DNA of 64,000 nt from Thamnaconus septentrionalis (taxonomy: Eukaryota > Chordata > Actinopteri > Tetraodontiformes > Monacanthidae), in contig CM020512.1 in assembly GCA_009823395.1 (NCBI GenBank), positions 9,249,405 through 9,313,404 on the forward strand, read 5' to 3'. Of the stretch, positions 46,637-57,490 are shown one piece after another; the first letter of the stretch is position 1; each line of letters begins with the position of its first letter. The position numbers were made by a program, and so were the translations under genes. Under the pieces are notes generated by a model. The model was not told where the DNA came from. It did not search any database and saw only the letters and a program-made list of their open reading frames with translations.

Positions 46637-46887
46637 GTCCCCCCCATAGCGCAGCAGAGTCTAATTTAGACTGAGCCTGCAGGTCGTCAATCAAACCCGG
46701 GGTGGGAGGGGCGAGGGTGGAGTGGGAGGGGCTGAGGGCGAGGCCATAAGACACTGTCTGCTAATTGAATCTTCCCACCTTTTCTTTTCTTTTCTTTCCT
46801 CTCTTTTCTTTTTTTTCTCCCACCTCCTCCCCCTCTCAAGGCTGATTTGCTGTAGCCTGATTGTCTCTGAGTGGCTCCACGCTGCAC

Positions 46888-46920
46888 TTGTTGTCGTTGT
46901 TGTCGTCGTCGTCGTCGTTG
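46888..46920. repeat. (GTT/GTC)n tract
   Basis: Mixed GTT and GTC triplets. Confidence 0.8.
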
Positions 46921-47033
46921 TTTTTGGCTCCCTTTCTCAACGACACATTTTTGACAATACGACCTTGAAACTCCGAATCGGCTTGTTTTGCAGCGAGAAC
47001 AAGCTGCAAACGATGACTCAGCAACAGCAGCAG

Positions 47034-47050
47034 CAGCGCCCCCGCTGGTC
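47034..47050 (-). promoter_or_regulatory. CTCF-like motif (minus)
   Basis: The minus strand reads gaccagcgggggcgctg, a strong core match. It lies about 400 bases from, and opposite in orientation to, the motif at 46619. Confidence 0.4.
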
Positions 47051-48732
47051 AAAGCGTTCGTCATCGTCCCATTCTTGTTCCTCGTGCTCCTACAAACACG
47101 TGGCACCCGCACACAATAGGGAATCTGTCGAGCGGCGTCTCGCTTCCTCGCTGCACATTCAACCCTTAAATTAACCCCCGACTCGTTTGCCGGCGTCATT
47201 GTCGCCATGACGATGTCCCACAATGCAGCGAGTCAGCGGCACTGATGAGGAAGTGAGACGAGGGTGACGGGGAAACCCGGCGAGGGCGGTTCCCCCGGCC
47301 CGCTTCACAACAACACACTGTGAACAGGAAGCCACCCGGCGGCGCCATTATTATTGATTCCGAGCAAATCGGCTCTTTCAGGAAAAAAAACAAACAACAA
47401 CAACAACACAAAGCCAGCGGATCAATTGCTGTGTGTTGTCGTTTTTTTCGGAAATTAAACTACGGATTTTGCGTTTCTTTGTCTCCGAGAACAGACGTGG
47501 ACTTTTGAAAACGCGCAGGATTTTTAAGAAGCCCTAATTAAATGTTTATCTTCCAGTCAGTCACACGCAGATTTAATTGGATCTCCGAGCGCTAAGACGT
47601 CACACGTTGTTGTCGCGCACGAATTGTGTGAGAGGGATTTCATTGTTCCGCCCGACGACGACAAGCAGCAGCCCTAATCCTCCGCAGACACCAGTCAGGG
47701 GGGAATGTTTTTATCATTCCCGCCGTGCACCGGATCCTGGAGCGGCACGGAGGGGGAAAAAAAAAAAAAAAACATTGAATGGTGGAATCGGTGGAAAATT
47801 GCCACCAGACAACTTTGCCAACCGTGCCAGTTTTTTTCACTGAGGTTTTTTCTTCCTCTCCTTTTCTTTCTTTTTTAAACCTCTCCTAACATCCTTAAGG
47901 CTGATCCGGCGTCTCGTCGTATTTAACGGATGAGGCGTCCAAACAAAGGATGAAATGTTACCTGGACGGGACGAGCGAGACGCCGCACTCGCCGGCTCTT
48001 CCTCTCGATGGGATTTTTTTCCACCCTCGGCCTTGAACAGGAAGAGAAGCCGGCATGTAAATGGAGCTTTTAGCGCTGCGGGGCTGGAGTTCGACTTTAC
48101 ACGGTCATGTGGCTCGGCAAAAAAAGAAAAAAAAATGCACAAGGCTGCACACACGTTACAAAAATGAAAAGCTGAGGGGGGTGGGGGGGGCGACGATCGA
48201 GGTTGAATTTCGTCTCCCTTCTTCCCTCCAGCTGGTGGCTTCTCCAGTTTCACAGGAGAAAAATCGAAAATAAAGTGTACATGAATTATTTATTTTGGTT
48301 GAGTTGCCGTAAAGTGTCGAGTGAACTTTTGTGTTGGAGGTGAGGGGGATGAAAAATATGTTTTCTGCATTTGCCCAGACAAAAAAAATTGGGACACAGA
48401 ACAAACTTTCCAGAAATGTTCGAATGCCAAACTCCTTCTAATGCACATTTCAAAGCTAACTGGCTTCGTCCATTTGTCCAGCATTTACTCGCAAAGATCT
48501 CAGCAGTTTTTGATCGTCTACGAGGCGATGTTCCGTGGTGCGGAACGTTTCGGAGACTTCCCGACGAATTCACTTTCTGCGCGTTTCACCAAACGCTCTG
48601 GCTGCTCTCTGTGTTTCACACTCAAATGCGCGTCGTCGGAAACGGTCCGCTGATCCAGTGAGAGAGAAGACAAAGAGGCAAAGGTCGCCTCGCTGTTGTC
48701 TCATGATGAGCGTCTTTGTGGAGGGAAAAAAT

Positions 48733-48733
<1 letters not shown>

Positions 48734-48783
<50 letters not shown>
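48734..48783. repeat. (GA)n microsatellite
   Basis: About 24 units. A shorter GA tract follows at 48911. Confidence 0.95.
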
Positions 48784-48787
<4 letters not shown>

Positions 48788-49141
48788 AGCCTCCCCGCCT
48801 GCGGATCAGGTTAAATCTCTCACTTTAATCGTTGGAAGCCTCGCGGAAACGTTTTATTGTTGCTCAGCGTTGTGGGTGAAGAAGTCTCGGGTGTAATGCG
48901 CTCCCTCTGGAGAGAGAGAGAGAGAAAGAGAGAAACTACTCCGACGCGTTGGGCCTCGGCCTAAACGTCTGATTAAAGGCCGAGACGTTTGGCGTTTCCC
49001 CACTGGGAACTTTTAAAGGCCCCACAACCCGCAGGAAGGAAAAAAAAACAACTGACTCTGGCCTTGTCTCTGGCCAATCGGTGAACTTCCCCACTGATGA
49101 AACAACGTCCATCCATCATGTAACTGGCGCTGAAATCAGCC

Positions 49142-49164
49142 TCTTGTGATGTCACAAAGGGCTC
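49142..49164 (+). repeat. Palindrome-core repeat, core fragment
   Basis: Contains tcttgtgatgtcacaaaggg. No other family boxes are clear nearby. Confidence 0.5.
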
Positions 49165-49488
49165 TGTCAGCTGCCGCTCCTTGTTTTGGCCACTCTGGCT
49201 AACTGCAATATTGGACAACTCCACCACACTTTGAAGTTGTAAAAACGGATGTTGTGTGCAGCTTCACATATGACTTGATTTCAGCGCTGAAATGCTATTG
49301 GCTGGAGGGCGCCGCGGCTTCTCTGCCAAGCCACTCAAACACTGAGAAGATTTTCACTCTGCGGCTTTCGGAGTTCTTTTCTACGCCACTGTTAATTTAG
49401 TTTTAAATGAAAAAAAAAAACACCTGCTGGAATTGAGAGCCAAGCCTTTGAATGAAATCATCCGTCTCCATCCACTTCCTCCCGTCTC

Positions 49489-49534
49489 CTCCTCCTCCTC
49501 CTCCTTCTTCTTCTTCTTCTTCTTCTTCTTCTTC
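49489..49534. repeat. (CTC)n(TTC)n tract
   Basis: CTC triplets passing into about nine TTC triplets. Confidence 0.9.
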
Positions 49535-49704
49535 CGCTATTGTCGTTCCTCCCCGCTCGGCGCTCGTCCATCACTCACAGCGAGTCGATGTCAAAACCGC
49601 TCGGGATGTTGATTGTTGAGCGATTTGGCTCGTCTGCGGCGGACTTTTGGTTTTGACAAATGTAGACAACAGGCGAAGGCGTCTTTGCCGTTTGTCAAGC
49701 GTTG

Positions 49705-49752
<48 letters not shown>
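49705..49752. repeat. (CT)n microsatellite
   Basis: About 20 units with one early interruption. Confidence 0.95.
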
Positions 49753-49754
<2 letters not shown>

Positions 49755-50228
49755 TCACGTCGAGGAGGCTTTTCTTTTTCATCCCCTCACAGGGTAAAAA
49801 AAAAACCTGCTGCTGCTGCTCCGTCGGAGCGGCGCTTGATACCTCCAGCGTGACAGAACCCTTGGCTCTGGTGTCAGTTCTTTGTGTGGAGCGCTCGGGG
49901 CTAAAGGGAGATTTTCTTATAGGGAAACGTCGCTGAACACATCCGGTTACAAACACACCTCCCGGCGTTCATGTCTTGTCCCCCCCCCATCAGATTTATG
50001 GTTGAGATACGGCATGAAAACAGGACGGATTACCAGTTCAGGTGTATTGTATATATATATATATTTTTTTTTTTTATTATTATTTGGCCCTCGTCATCCT
50101 ATCACACACTCTCGCTCTCCCTTGTACACATCTGACACAGTTCAGATTGAATTTCACCTCTTGTCGCTCGGCGCGCCAGGTTTCGCTTCACAGCCGCCCG
50201 CTGAGCCGTACGTGCGCGCGCGTGTGCG

Positions 50229-50252
50229 AGTGTGTGTGTGTGTGTGTGTGTG
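50229..50252. repeat. (GT)n microsatellite
   Basis: 12 units. First of a cluster of GT and CA arrays. Confidence 0.9.
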
Positions 50253-50293
50253 TGACAGCACCTTCAAGCTCGCACCTGCCTGATTGTGACTCC

Positions 50294-50295
<2 letters not shown>

Positions 50296-50365
<70 letters not shown>
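50296..50365. repeat. (GT)n microsatellite
   Basis: 35 units, the longest array of the cluster. Confidence 0.95.
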
Positions 50366-50368
<3 letters not shown>

Positions 50369-50382
50369 CGTCTGACACTTCC

Positions 50383-50392
<10 letters not shown>

Positions 50393-50429
<37 letters not shown>
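50393..50429. repeat. (CA)n microsatellite
   Basis: 18 units. Complementary to the GT array 27 bases earlier. Confidence 0.95.
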
Positions 50430-50430
<1 letters not shown>

Positions 50431-50489
50431 GGTGTCAGGAATACTGATGCATCTGTGGACACACACAAATGTGCACACAGCTGTATACA

Positions 50490-50513
50490 CACACACACAC
50501 ACACACACACACA
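50490..50513. repeat. (CA)n microsatellite
   Basis: 12 units. Confidence 0.9.
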
Positions 50514-50654
50514 GTCAGACTTCCTGTTCCCTCTGGTACAAAAGAGAGTGAGCTCTGAGCTCAGGTAGCTGTCAGGAGTTCCCCCGACGGGAACAGTGGT
50601 CAAGTCAAAAACAGCCGACTCGCCTGTCACTCCGCGCACGCACACAAACGCACG

Positions 50655-50676
50655 CACGCACACACACACACACACA
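50655..50676. repeat. (CA)n microsatellite
   Basis: About 10 units after CGCACGCA interruptions. Confidence 0.85.
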
Positions 50677-50748
50677 TTGACGCACTGAAGGACTGGACTG
50701 GAATTAGTTGCTGCTCTGGGAAGATGCCCGACCAGTTCCCTGTGTCAG

Positions 50749-50751
<3 letters not shown>

Positions 50752-50796
<45 letters not shown>
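50752..50796. repeat. (GT)n microsatellite
   Basis: 22 units. Confidence 0.95.
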
Positions 50797-50797
<1 letters not shown>

Positions 50798-50922
50798 CAG
50801 AGCGTCCGTCTATCCACTAAAGCGGAAAAAAAAAAAAATACATCTGCCAGCGAGTCCGTGTGGACATGCCGCCTTGCGTTTAGTCCTGGCCTGGGAGCTG
50901 ATGATAAGAAATAGCCGTGCAG

Positions 50923-50988
50923 CGAGTGTGCGTGTGCATGCGTGTGTGTGTGTGTGTGCGTGTGTGTGTGTGTGCGTGCGTGTGTGTC
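50923..50988. repeat. Imperfect (GT)n/(GC) tract
   Basis: GT units interrupted by CGTGC and CATGC. Alternating purine-pyrimidine throughout, so capable of Z-DNA. Confidence 0.85.
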
Positions 50989-51056
50989 TGTTTGCTCCCC
51001 TCCAACCAAAAGCGCTCTTCTTTTCTGTCCATCGATTGTTGCGATCAGGTCGGCCA

Positions 51057-51057
<1 letters not shown>

Positions 51058-51098
<41 letters not shown>
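51058..51098. repeat. (CTG)13 tract
   Basis: 13 uninterrupted CTG units on the sense strand, about 1 kb before exon 3, followed by a C-rich block to 51178. Confidence 0.95.
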
Positions 51099-51099
<1 letters not shown>

Positions 51100-51506
51100 G
51101 GCTACCTTCTCCCCTTCCTCCCTCCTCCCACCCCCCTCCACAGACCTCCGCCCCCTCCCCTCTACCCCCCTCCCCTCGCCAGCCGGCTCGCCCGAACAGC
51201 TGCGGCTGCCACAACACGGGTCAATTAGTCTCTAAGTCGATGTTGTGTACACACGGAGCAGCGCTGCAGGTCCTGGGCTCCTGCGCCGGAGTTGCACCGG
51301 TGTGAGGATACATCCAGGAGGCGCCCCTCGGAAAAACAAACTTGACCATGAAATAAAAAACACATGAAAAGTGTAGTTTTGCATTTGTGTACTTTCCCAA
51401 TTTGGGATCAATGAAGTACATCTATTCTTTAAATTGTTCATATTTTAAATTGAAATTTTAAATTGCTTATATTTCTTCTTTTTCCTTTGTTATTGAAGGG
51501 TTCACG

Positions 51507-51878
51507 TAGGGCTGGGCAATTTTGGACAAAAATAAAATCAATATTTTTAAATATGCTACAAAAATGGGACAAGTGCATGTCATACGCGACTTCGGAAGAT
51601 TAATATTTACTGCCACTGGTAGTGGCGAGGGCAGCATACGGAATCACTTCCTGGTTTTAACATCTGCTGTAGCTAGGACAACTACAGATGCGAGTAAACC
51701 AGTTAACCAGTTAGCCAGTTATACAGCTTCTGGAGGAGGGAGGAGGACTACGGCAGCCTAGAGGCGCCGACCCGGAAGCATGAGAGAGGAAAATCAGTTT
51801 TCCCATTTTCCTCCTTTTAACATCGTCTTGACTAAACAATTGGATTTCAATTTAAAATCGATTAATCGCACAGCCCTA
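51507..51878. mobile_element. hAT-type MITE with perfect 8-bp target-site duplication
   Basis: A 372-bp element with terminal inverted repeats TAGGGCTGGGC (left) and TAGGGCTGTGCG (right end, read on the minus strand). It is flanked on both sides by ggttcacg (51499-51506 and 51879-51886). The 8-bp duplication and the TAGGG-type ends point to the hAT superfamily. There is no transposase frame, so it is non-autonomous. It ends 219 bases before exon 3. The intact duplication suggests a fairly recent insertion. Confidence 0.85.
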
Positions 51879-51988
51879 GGTTCACGTATTCTTTCTATAT
51901 TACTTGTTTACGGTGTTTATAATGTGTGTTGCTATCCACTCTGCTGCTGTAATGCTGGAAATGTCCCCACTGTGGGATCTTATTTTAT

Positions 51989-52040
51989 CTTATCTTATCT
52001 ATCTTATTCTATTCTATTCTATTCTATTCTATTCTATTCT
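51989..52040. repeat. (TATTC)n pentanucleotide repeat
   Basis: ATCTT units followed by seven TATTC units, then poly(A). It ends 57 bases before exon 3. Confidence 0.9.
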
Positions 52041-52097
52041 AAAAAAAAAAAGTCAGACAGTAACCTTCCTTCGCCGCCGCCTCTCTTGTCGTCTCAG

Positions 52098-52313
52098 GCT
52101 GCAGGGGGATGCTGTGCGGCTTTGGCGCCGTGTGCGAGCGCGACCCCACCGACCCCGCCAAGGCCGAGTGCGTGTGCAAGAGGTTGGAGTGCCCGTCGCT
52201 GGTGGCGCCCGTGTGCGGCTCCGACTCGTCCACCTACTCCAACGAGTGCGAGCTGGAGAAGGCCCAGTGCAGCACGCAGCGGCGCATCAAGGTGCTGCGC
52301 AAGGGGCCCTGCT
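52098..52313 (+). CDS. agrn: Agrin coding exon 3, follistatin-like/Kazal domain 1
   Basis: A 216-base symmetric phase 1-1 exon. Its acceptor is gtcgtctcag (AG at 52096-52097) and its donor is gtaagta from 52314. It encodes residues 69-140 of the TM form. The sequence has ten cysteines (70, 75, 81, 93, 95, 100, 108, 119, 126, 140), the full set for a follistatin-like module: four for the FOLN hairpin and six for the Kazal fold. The Kazal signature [20 protein letters not shown] is intact. [19 protein letters not shown] at its start is characteristic of agrin. This is the first of the tandem follistatin-like repeats in the extracellular N-terminal half of agrin. The frame runs into TAA at 52319 only if the intron is retained. 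A CA repeat begins six bases into the intron. Exon 4, which should start the second repeat, is not in the window. Confidence 0.95.
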
Positions 52314-52319
52314 GTAAGT

Positions 52320-52343
52320 AACACACACACACACACACACACA
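52320..52343 (+). repeat. (CA)n repeat abutting the exon 3 donor
   Basis: About 12 CA units starting at about position +7 of intron 3, directly after gtaagta. Confidence 0.95.
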
Positions 52344-52817
52344 TCCAGCCTGCATGCATCATGTCACTCATGACACTCCCCTCAACAAACACAAGCTAGC
52401 AGGAAGTTAAGGGACAGGAAGTTGCGGTTTGTTTTCAAAATAAAACAAGGACGAACAAAAATCTGTGACAGGCCGATGACATCAGTTTTGCAGCCCTGTG
52501 ATTAGAGATCATACCCTAGCCAAAACATACTCAAGGAATAATTTAATAATGTAATTATGTTGCTTAAAGTAGCCGGACAAAAATCAAACTTTTTTCTCAA
52601 TCATGTCTTTTAGGTTCTGCGTATAAGATCCTGCTATAACTCAACATTTTCAGTGAATTCTCTGTTTAATCAAACAAAAGTGACACTTATTTCAGATCTT
52701 GTCATTAGATTTCATAGTCAGGCTCCAAAAGAATGAAAAGCGATTTGCCACATTTTAAATGCAAATCTTGCGATACAGAAGCTGCAAACTTGAAGCTGCA
52801 AAAGGTAAAAAAGCCTG

Positions 52818-52920
52818 AAGAAAGAAAGAGAGACAGAGAGACGGAGAGAAGCTGCAGAGAGAAGAGAGAGAGAGAGAGCTGAGAGAAAGGAGAGAAAAGA
52901 GAGAGAGAAGAGAGAAGAGA

Positions 52921-53009
<89 letters not shown>
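52818..53009. repeat. (GA)n-rich purine tract
   Basis: About 190 bases of GA with CA, GCT and GAA interruptions. Confidence 0.9.
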
Positions 53010-53010
<1 letters not shown>

Positions 53011-53117
53011 CCGCAGCAGAGCTTCCTCCTCTGATGACGGGGACAGAGCGGCTGCTGGGTAGAAGCAGCGGAAGCACATAATCATGGTGCCGCTCAGCAT
53101 GGCAGCCCAGGAACAGG

Positions 53118-53150
<33 letters not shown>
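53118..53150. repeat. (CA)n microsatellite
   Basis: About 16 units. Confidence 0.9.
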
Positions 53151-53151
<1 letters not shown>

Positions 53152-53555
53152 GTACATATACACACTGGAGACTCCTCGTCCAGAGCTGCACCAGACTTTA
53201 TAATGGCGTTGCTTGTCCAAACCCCGTGTTGATTCGCTGCTCTTCAGCCGTGAATCGACATCATTTGCTTCAAAGACCCTCGTTACCGACCGCTGCTTCG
53301 TGTTGCATTCTGGAGTGGGAGCGTTGCCGCGCTTTAATAAATGTATGTATGATCTGTACGTTCAGGAGACTCTTTGATGCCAGCGAGATCAATTTTTGGA
53401 AACGCGGCCAGGGTTTTAAGTCAGCGGTGGTTTTCAAAAATCTCGCTCAGCGTCTCGCTGATTCATGGATCCACCGTACCGCCGTTTTTCTGATGTTTAT
53501 ATTTCATACCTGAATCCAGTGTGGCGGCCGTGCGCAGAACTCTGGAAACCAACCC

Positions 53556-53714
53556 ATTTAGCCCTCTGTTTACAGCCTCCTGCAGGAAGTCTGAACTTTG
53601 CAGCTGGAATGGCAGGAAAGGTCTCGGGGGGAGAATGAAAAGCCAACTGGCTGGTGTGTTTCACTGACCTGCTTACTCAAGCATCGGCGCCTTTCATGAC
53701 ATCACAAAGGGCAG
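53556..53714 (-). repeat. Palindrome-core repeat, minus copy
   Basis: Starts atttagccctctgtttacag and cctcctgcagg, and ends with catgacatcacaaagggcag. About 159 bp, in the same order as the copies at 45912 and 55483. Confidence 0.65.
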
Positions 53715-53779
53715 GTTGCCAAAATTGCGCTCTTGACGTCTTGCACTGACCAGGTAGTTGGTAGTTGATAGTTGGAAGG

Positions 53780-53867
53780 ATGCTGCTGCAGGACAGTCAG
53801 AATGTATCATCCAGTTGGGAGGTGTTGCTTCAGTGTCAGTGCCCTTGGTGACATCACAAAGGGCTCT
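53780..53867 (-). repeat. Palindrome-core repeat, partial minus copy
   Basis: Ends gtgtcagtgcccttggtgac and atcacaaaggg. The left boundary is approximate. It lies 65 bases after the previous copy, so the two form a head-to-tail pair. Confidence 0.55.
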
Positions 53868-54760
53868 TTTAGCATAAAGTCCATTGTTGAGTATCTGAAT
53901 CAAAGGAGCTTATTTCCATAAGCAAGAAGCAAAGGATGGACTTTTCGTTTCACAGCAGTATTTATGATTTTGCTTCTTGCATAACGTGGAAACTTTTCCC
54001 GTTTCTCCATCCTTGGGATGTTTGGAATCTCAGGGAACAGACGTTAGCCCGAAGCTAATGCGAGTGTCGCTGAATCTCTCGCTGCATCGTCACTGTGACG
54101 GATTTCCTCGCACACGTAGCTGTTTGCCCTCCTCCATATTCAAAATTTCAAATTCTTTATTCTTAAAAAGGGACAAAGTCCATAAATCAACTTTTCTTTA
54201 AGAATAGTAAATATCCCTGAGCTAGCTGAAGGCTAATTTCCATTGGTAATCCCTTTGCCAGGTGTTAATAGACACTTCAATAAAATACACGATAGACATA
54301 GACAGGAAGACAGCATGAAGACAGATAGACAGATACAATGCAAAGATAAAAATAAACAAAAAAAAAAAAAAAGTACAGTACAATCATCATAAGACAAGCC
54401 ACATTGGCTAGAGCACAGTTTTATAGGACTTTTTTTTAGTCACTACCTGATACAAGCAAAATACACAACAAAACTCAAGCAAAAAACACTCAGGTAATAG
54501 AAGCATTGCCTGATAACTATTGTTAATATTTCTGTCTTCCTCCCCGTTAAGTCCAAATGCCAAATCATCTTCCGTTGCACGGCTTCCTGGTTGGAGGTCT
54601 GCAGCGCCTCACATTGTTCCTCTCCAGTGAAAGCCCATCAAAATGGGGCTCCCTTCAAGCTAACGACAGCTAGCTGCAGGAGAGCAGGGAGGTTCCAAGG
54701 AGATTGCAGGGAGAAAGTAAAGGGATGAGGCTAAAAGAGGAAAGAGCTCTGAAACATTTA

Positions 54761-54826
54761 GGCGGCGGCAGCGGCGGCGGCAGCGGCGGCGGCGGCGGCA
54801 GCGGCAGCGGCGGCAGCAGCGGAGCG
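54761..54826. repeat. (GGC/AGC)n tract
   Basis: About 22 triplets, mostly GGC with periodic AGC. Confidence 0.9.
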
Positions 54827-54997
54827 GTGAGTGGGCCGGGTCCAGCGGCTCAGATGGTTTATAGATCGGCGAGGCCATTGAAGGCATCATAATTACAGTC
54901 ATCGAGCCGGCAACTCGCAGGAAACCAAGTGAGGGCGGGTTGGGAAAAAAGCAACATAATAATGATGATAATAGTGATAGGGATGCTAATGACAATT

Positions 54998-55032
54998 CTG
55001 CTGCTGCTGCTGCTACCGCTGCTGCTGCCGCT
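54998..55032. repeat. (CTG)n tract with CCG interruptions
   Basis: About eleven triplets. Confidence 0.85.
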
Positions 55033-55482
55033 CCTCCACGAGAATACAGATCTTTGCGTTCCCCCCTCCCCGTCCTCCACTGGCTGTGTTATGAAAAGGT
55101 CAGTGCCATTATTGCACACAGTGAGGATGTTTGTGCTCCTCTGCCTTCCATCTATGTTTTCTTTATATATCACGCTGGACTGGCCTGGCAGAAGCCTTCG
55201 ATAATAATCACAACAAAACAAACACAAACTGAAAAATAGCCTCCAACTAGAGCACCGGCCTTTAGCTGAGTGCTAGATTATTGCAAAGCAGTGCGAGCTT
55301 GATCTACATGTTCCGCATTACCATCGTTTTCACATCTTTCATTTTCAGTTCTTGCAATTATCGGAATAAAAAAGGAAGCTGCAACGGGGTTCCTGTTTCA
55401 ACTGGTCTCGACATTCTGTTTTGAGAATCAAGTGGAGTCGCCCCACCTAAATAATCATCCGATGAGAAATAAAATTGCATGG

Positions 55483-55634
55483 TTAGCCCTTTGTTTACAG
55501 CCTCCTGTTCAAAACTCTGCGTTTTGGCGTCCCGGTGCTCTGCTGGACCTTCCAGTTGCTCTCAGGGAGTCACAAGGGGGCGGAGCCATCACCTGGCTGT
55601 CAGGTCGTCACCTCGGTGCCCTTTGTGATCTCAC
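55483..55634 (-). repeat. Palindrome-core repeat, nearly full minus copy
   Basis: Order: ttagccctttgtttacagcc, tcctgttcaaaac, gctggaccttccagttgctc, gggggcggagcc, and gtgccctttgtgatctcac. The box ggacctt...ctcag(g)g is shared with the copy at 45912. Confidence 0.7.
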
Positions 55635-56279
55635 GAGTAGCTGAGTTCCACGAGTGCGTGTGAGCGGTGGCACTTTGCGGAGAAAAAAAACAGCTGACGG
55701 GCTTTTATCATTTCTGCAGCATCAGCCTAGAGGGGATTGCGACTGAACATGCGACCTCACATAAATGAGTGCAGCACCCTTGTGACGGAGAAGACAACAT
55801 TTTGGGGTTTTTTTGCGAACTGCAATTCAGAGTTGAGAGTTTTGAGATTTTTCAGCTTTGCTCTGATTGTTTCTGGCCTCCACGGCGAAGCAGCTGTGCG
55901 AGGGACTTGAATGGCTGAATAGTCAAAGCTCCCAGACTCGACCCACACCCTGAAATCAAAAGGCCGGCCTCATAACCAGCGCTCTGCAAAGGGAGAGGGG
56001 AAAAAAAGAATTGTGTGATGTTGGAGTATTTTCTCATCTCTGACCGGGTTCGGGCTGCAACGTCTCCTCGCTCATTCCTTCTTACCTGCTGCACGTGCCC
56101 GCCGTCCTGCCAGTCAAGGCCTGCAAAATGCAAAAGGTGTTTTTATCTTCGCTTGCGGCTTCGTCAAAACACCCACGCCGCCACCGCCGCCGCCGTGGAG
56201 GTGGGCAAGCGTCCAAAAGATTTCCTTGGGGAATCGGCGAATCACCGATGGAGGTTTGACCGGACGGAGCAGGGTGCGT

Positions 56280-56307
56280 CTTTTTTTTTTTTTTTTTTTT
56301 TTTTTTT
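56280..56307. repeat. Poly(T) tract
   Basis: A 28-base homopolymer, the longest in the window. Confidence 0.95.
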
Positions 56308-56675
56308 CATTGGGGGATGCGAGGGACGAGGCGGTGAGAAGACAAGGTCGTTGGAAGGTTGAGTGACAGATCGTCATTGGCTGTCTGCCTGCCTGCGGTG
56401 AAGCCCGTCAAGGTGCGGGAGGGGTCGGGCCGCGGCTCCGCGTCCAACTCAGTTTCTAAGGATGGAAGAAGAGAAGCGGGAAATGTAGGCGGGCGCAGAC
56501 AGAGCAGCAAGTAAGGGGCTTTTTTTTATGTTTTTTTTTTTTATTTTAAATTTTAAATTTGGAAGAAAATCATGGGCGGCTGCGTTTAAAGCCTCGTTTG
56601 ACTCATTCGATTGAAATCACAAGTTTCAACTGAGGTTTTGGGAATTGGCTGCCGTCCTGGCCTCCCAAAGGGAAT

Positions 56676-56698
56676 TTTATTTATTTATTTATTTATTC
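56676..56698. repeat. (TTTA)n tetranucleotide repeat
   Basis: Five to six units. Confidence 0.85.
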
Positions 56699-57490
56699 AT
56701 TCAGCGACTAACCTCTTCCACTGTCTAAACGCTAGAGTTATGCATGGCGTGTTGTTGTTTTCCCATCACGGGTTGCACAGGAAATGCGAGCACGTCGTCG
56801 GTCAGATTTACATTTAAGCCGTCGCTTCAGACTCTTCTGAAGATTCAACGAGTGGCGTAAAAACAGCCTAATATAAGCGTGACACATTAGGAAGGTGGCG
56901 AAGCGTTTGATCTCGGTCAGCGACAGGAAGTGAGGCTGGACACAAACCGACTCCGCTCGCCGAGAGCTCTAACGGAAAAAGGGAATAAAAAGCAATTTGT
57001 GTCTTTAATTTCAAAGCAGCCTCTCTCATCCGGTGGGTCAGTGCGGCGGAGATTTTTTGGCGAGGATTTCCTTCGCTAAAAGCATCATTACCCGCAGGTT
57101 CGCCGACACGCTCGGTCGGAGGAAAAAAACGCGATCGGGCCTCCTTCCTCCCGGCAATTATCTCCGAGGAGATCGTAAAGTGAGTCTTTACGAAAAAAAA
57201 AAAAAAAACTTTCTGAGCAGCAGTGGACAGCGTTTAGGTACACGGATAAACTCCTTATTAGTTTCAATGTGATTAAAGTTAATTATATGACTGCCACTGA
57301 ACATCGCGGCCTCTTTGCGTGACCTCTTAACCTCTCGCCGAACAACACCGCAATATTACGTAAAGTATTGCGGATTGTTTCCCGATCTGCTGCAGTATTT
57401 CCACTTTCAAATCCCTCTGTTTCAACATCATCTTTCTCGATTCATCGGCTTGCGATCAGGACAATCGCACCGCCGCCACCCATTGGTGCG

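Larger units (their letters stand above)
42121..52097 (+). other. agrn intron 2, right part up to exon 3: no gene recognised
   Basis: Holds a possible Tc1-like MITE (43071-43338), very long CT and GT repeats (44699-44813, 44951-45024), palindrome-core repeat copies (45912-46017, 49142-49164), CTCF-like motifs near 44.84, 46.62 and 47.04 kb, a cluster of GT and CA arrays at 50229-50988, a CTG tract at 51058-51098 and the 372-bp hAT-type MITE at 51507-51878. The intron ends at the AG at 52096-52097. Confidence 0.75.
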
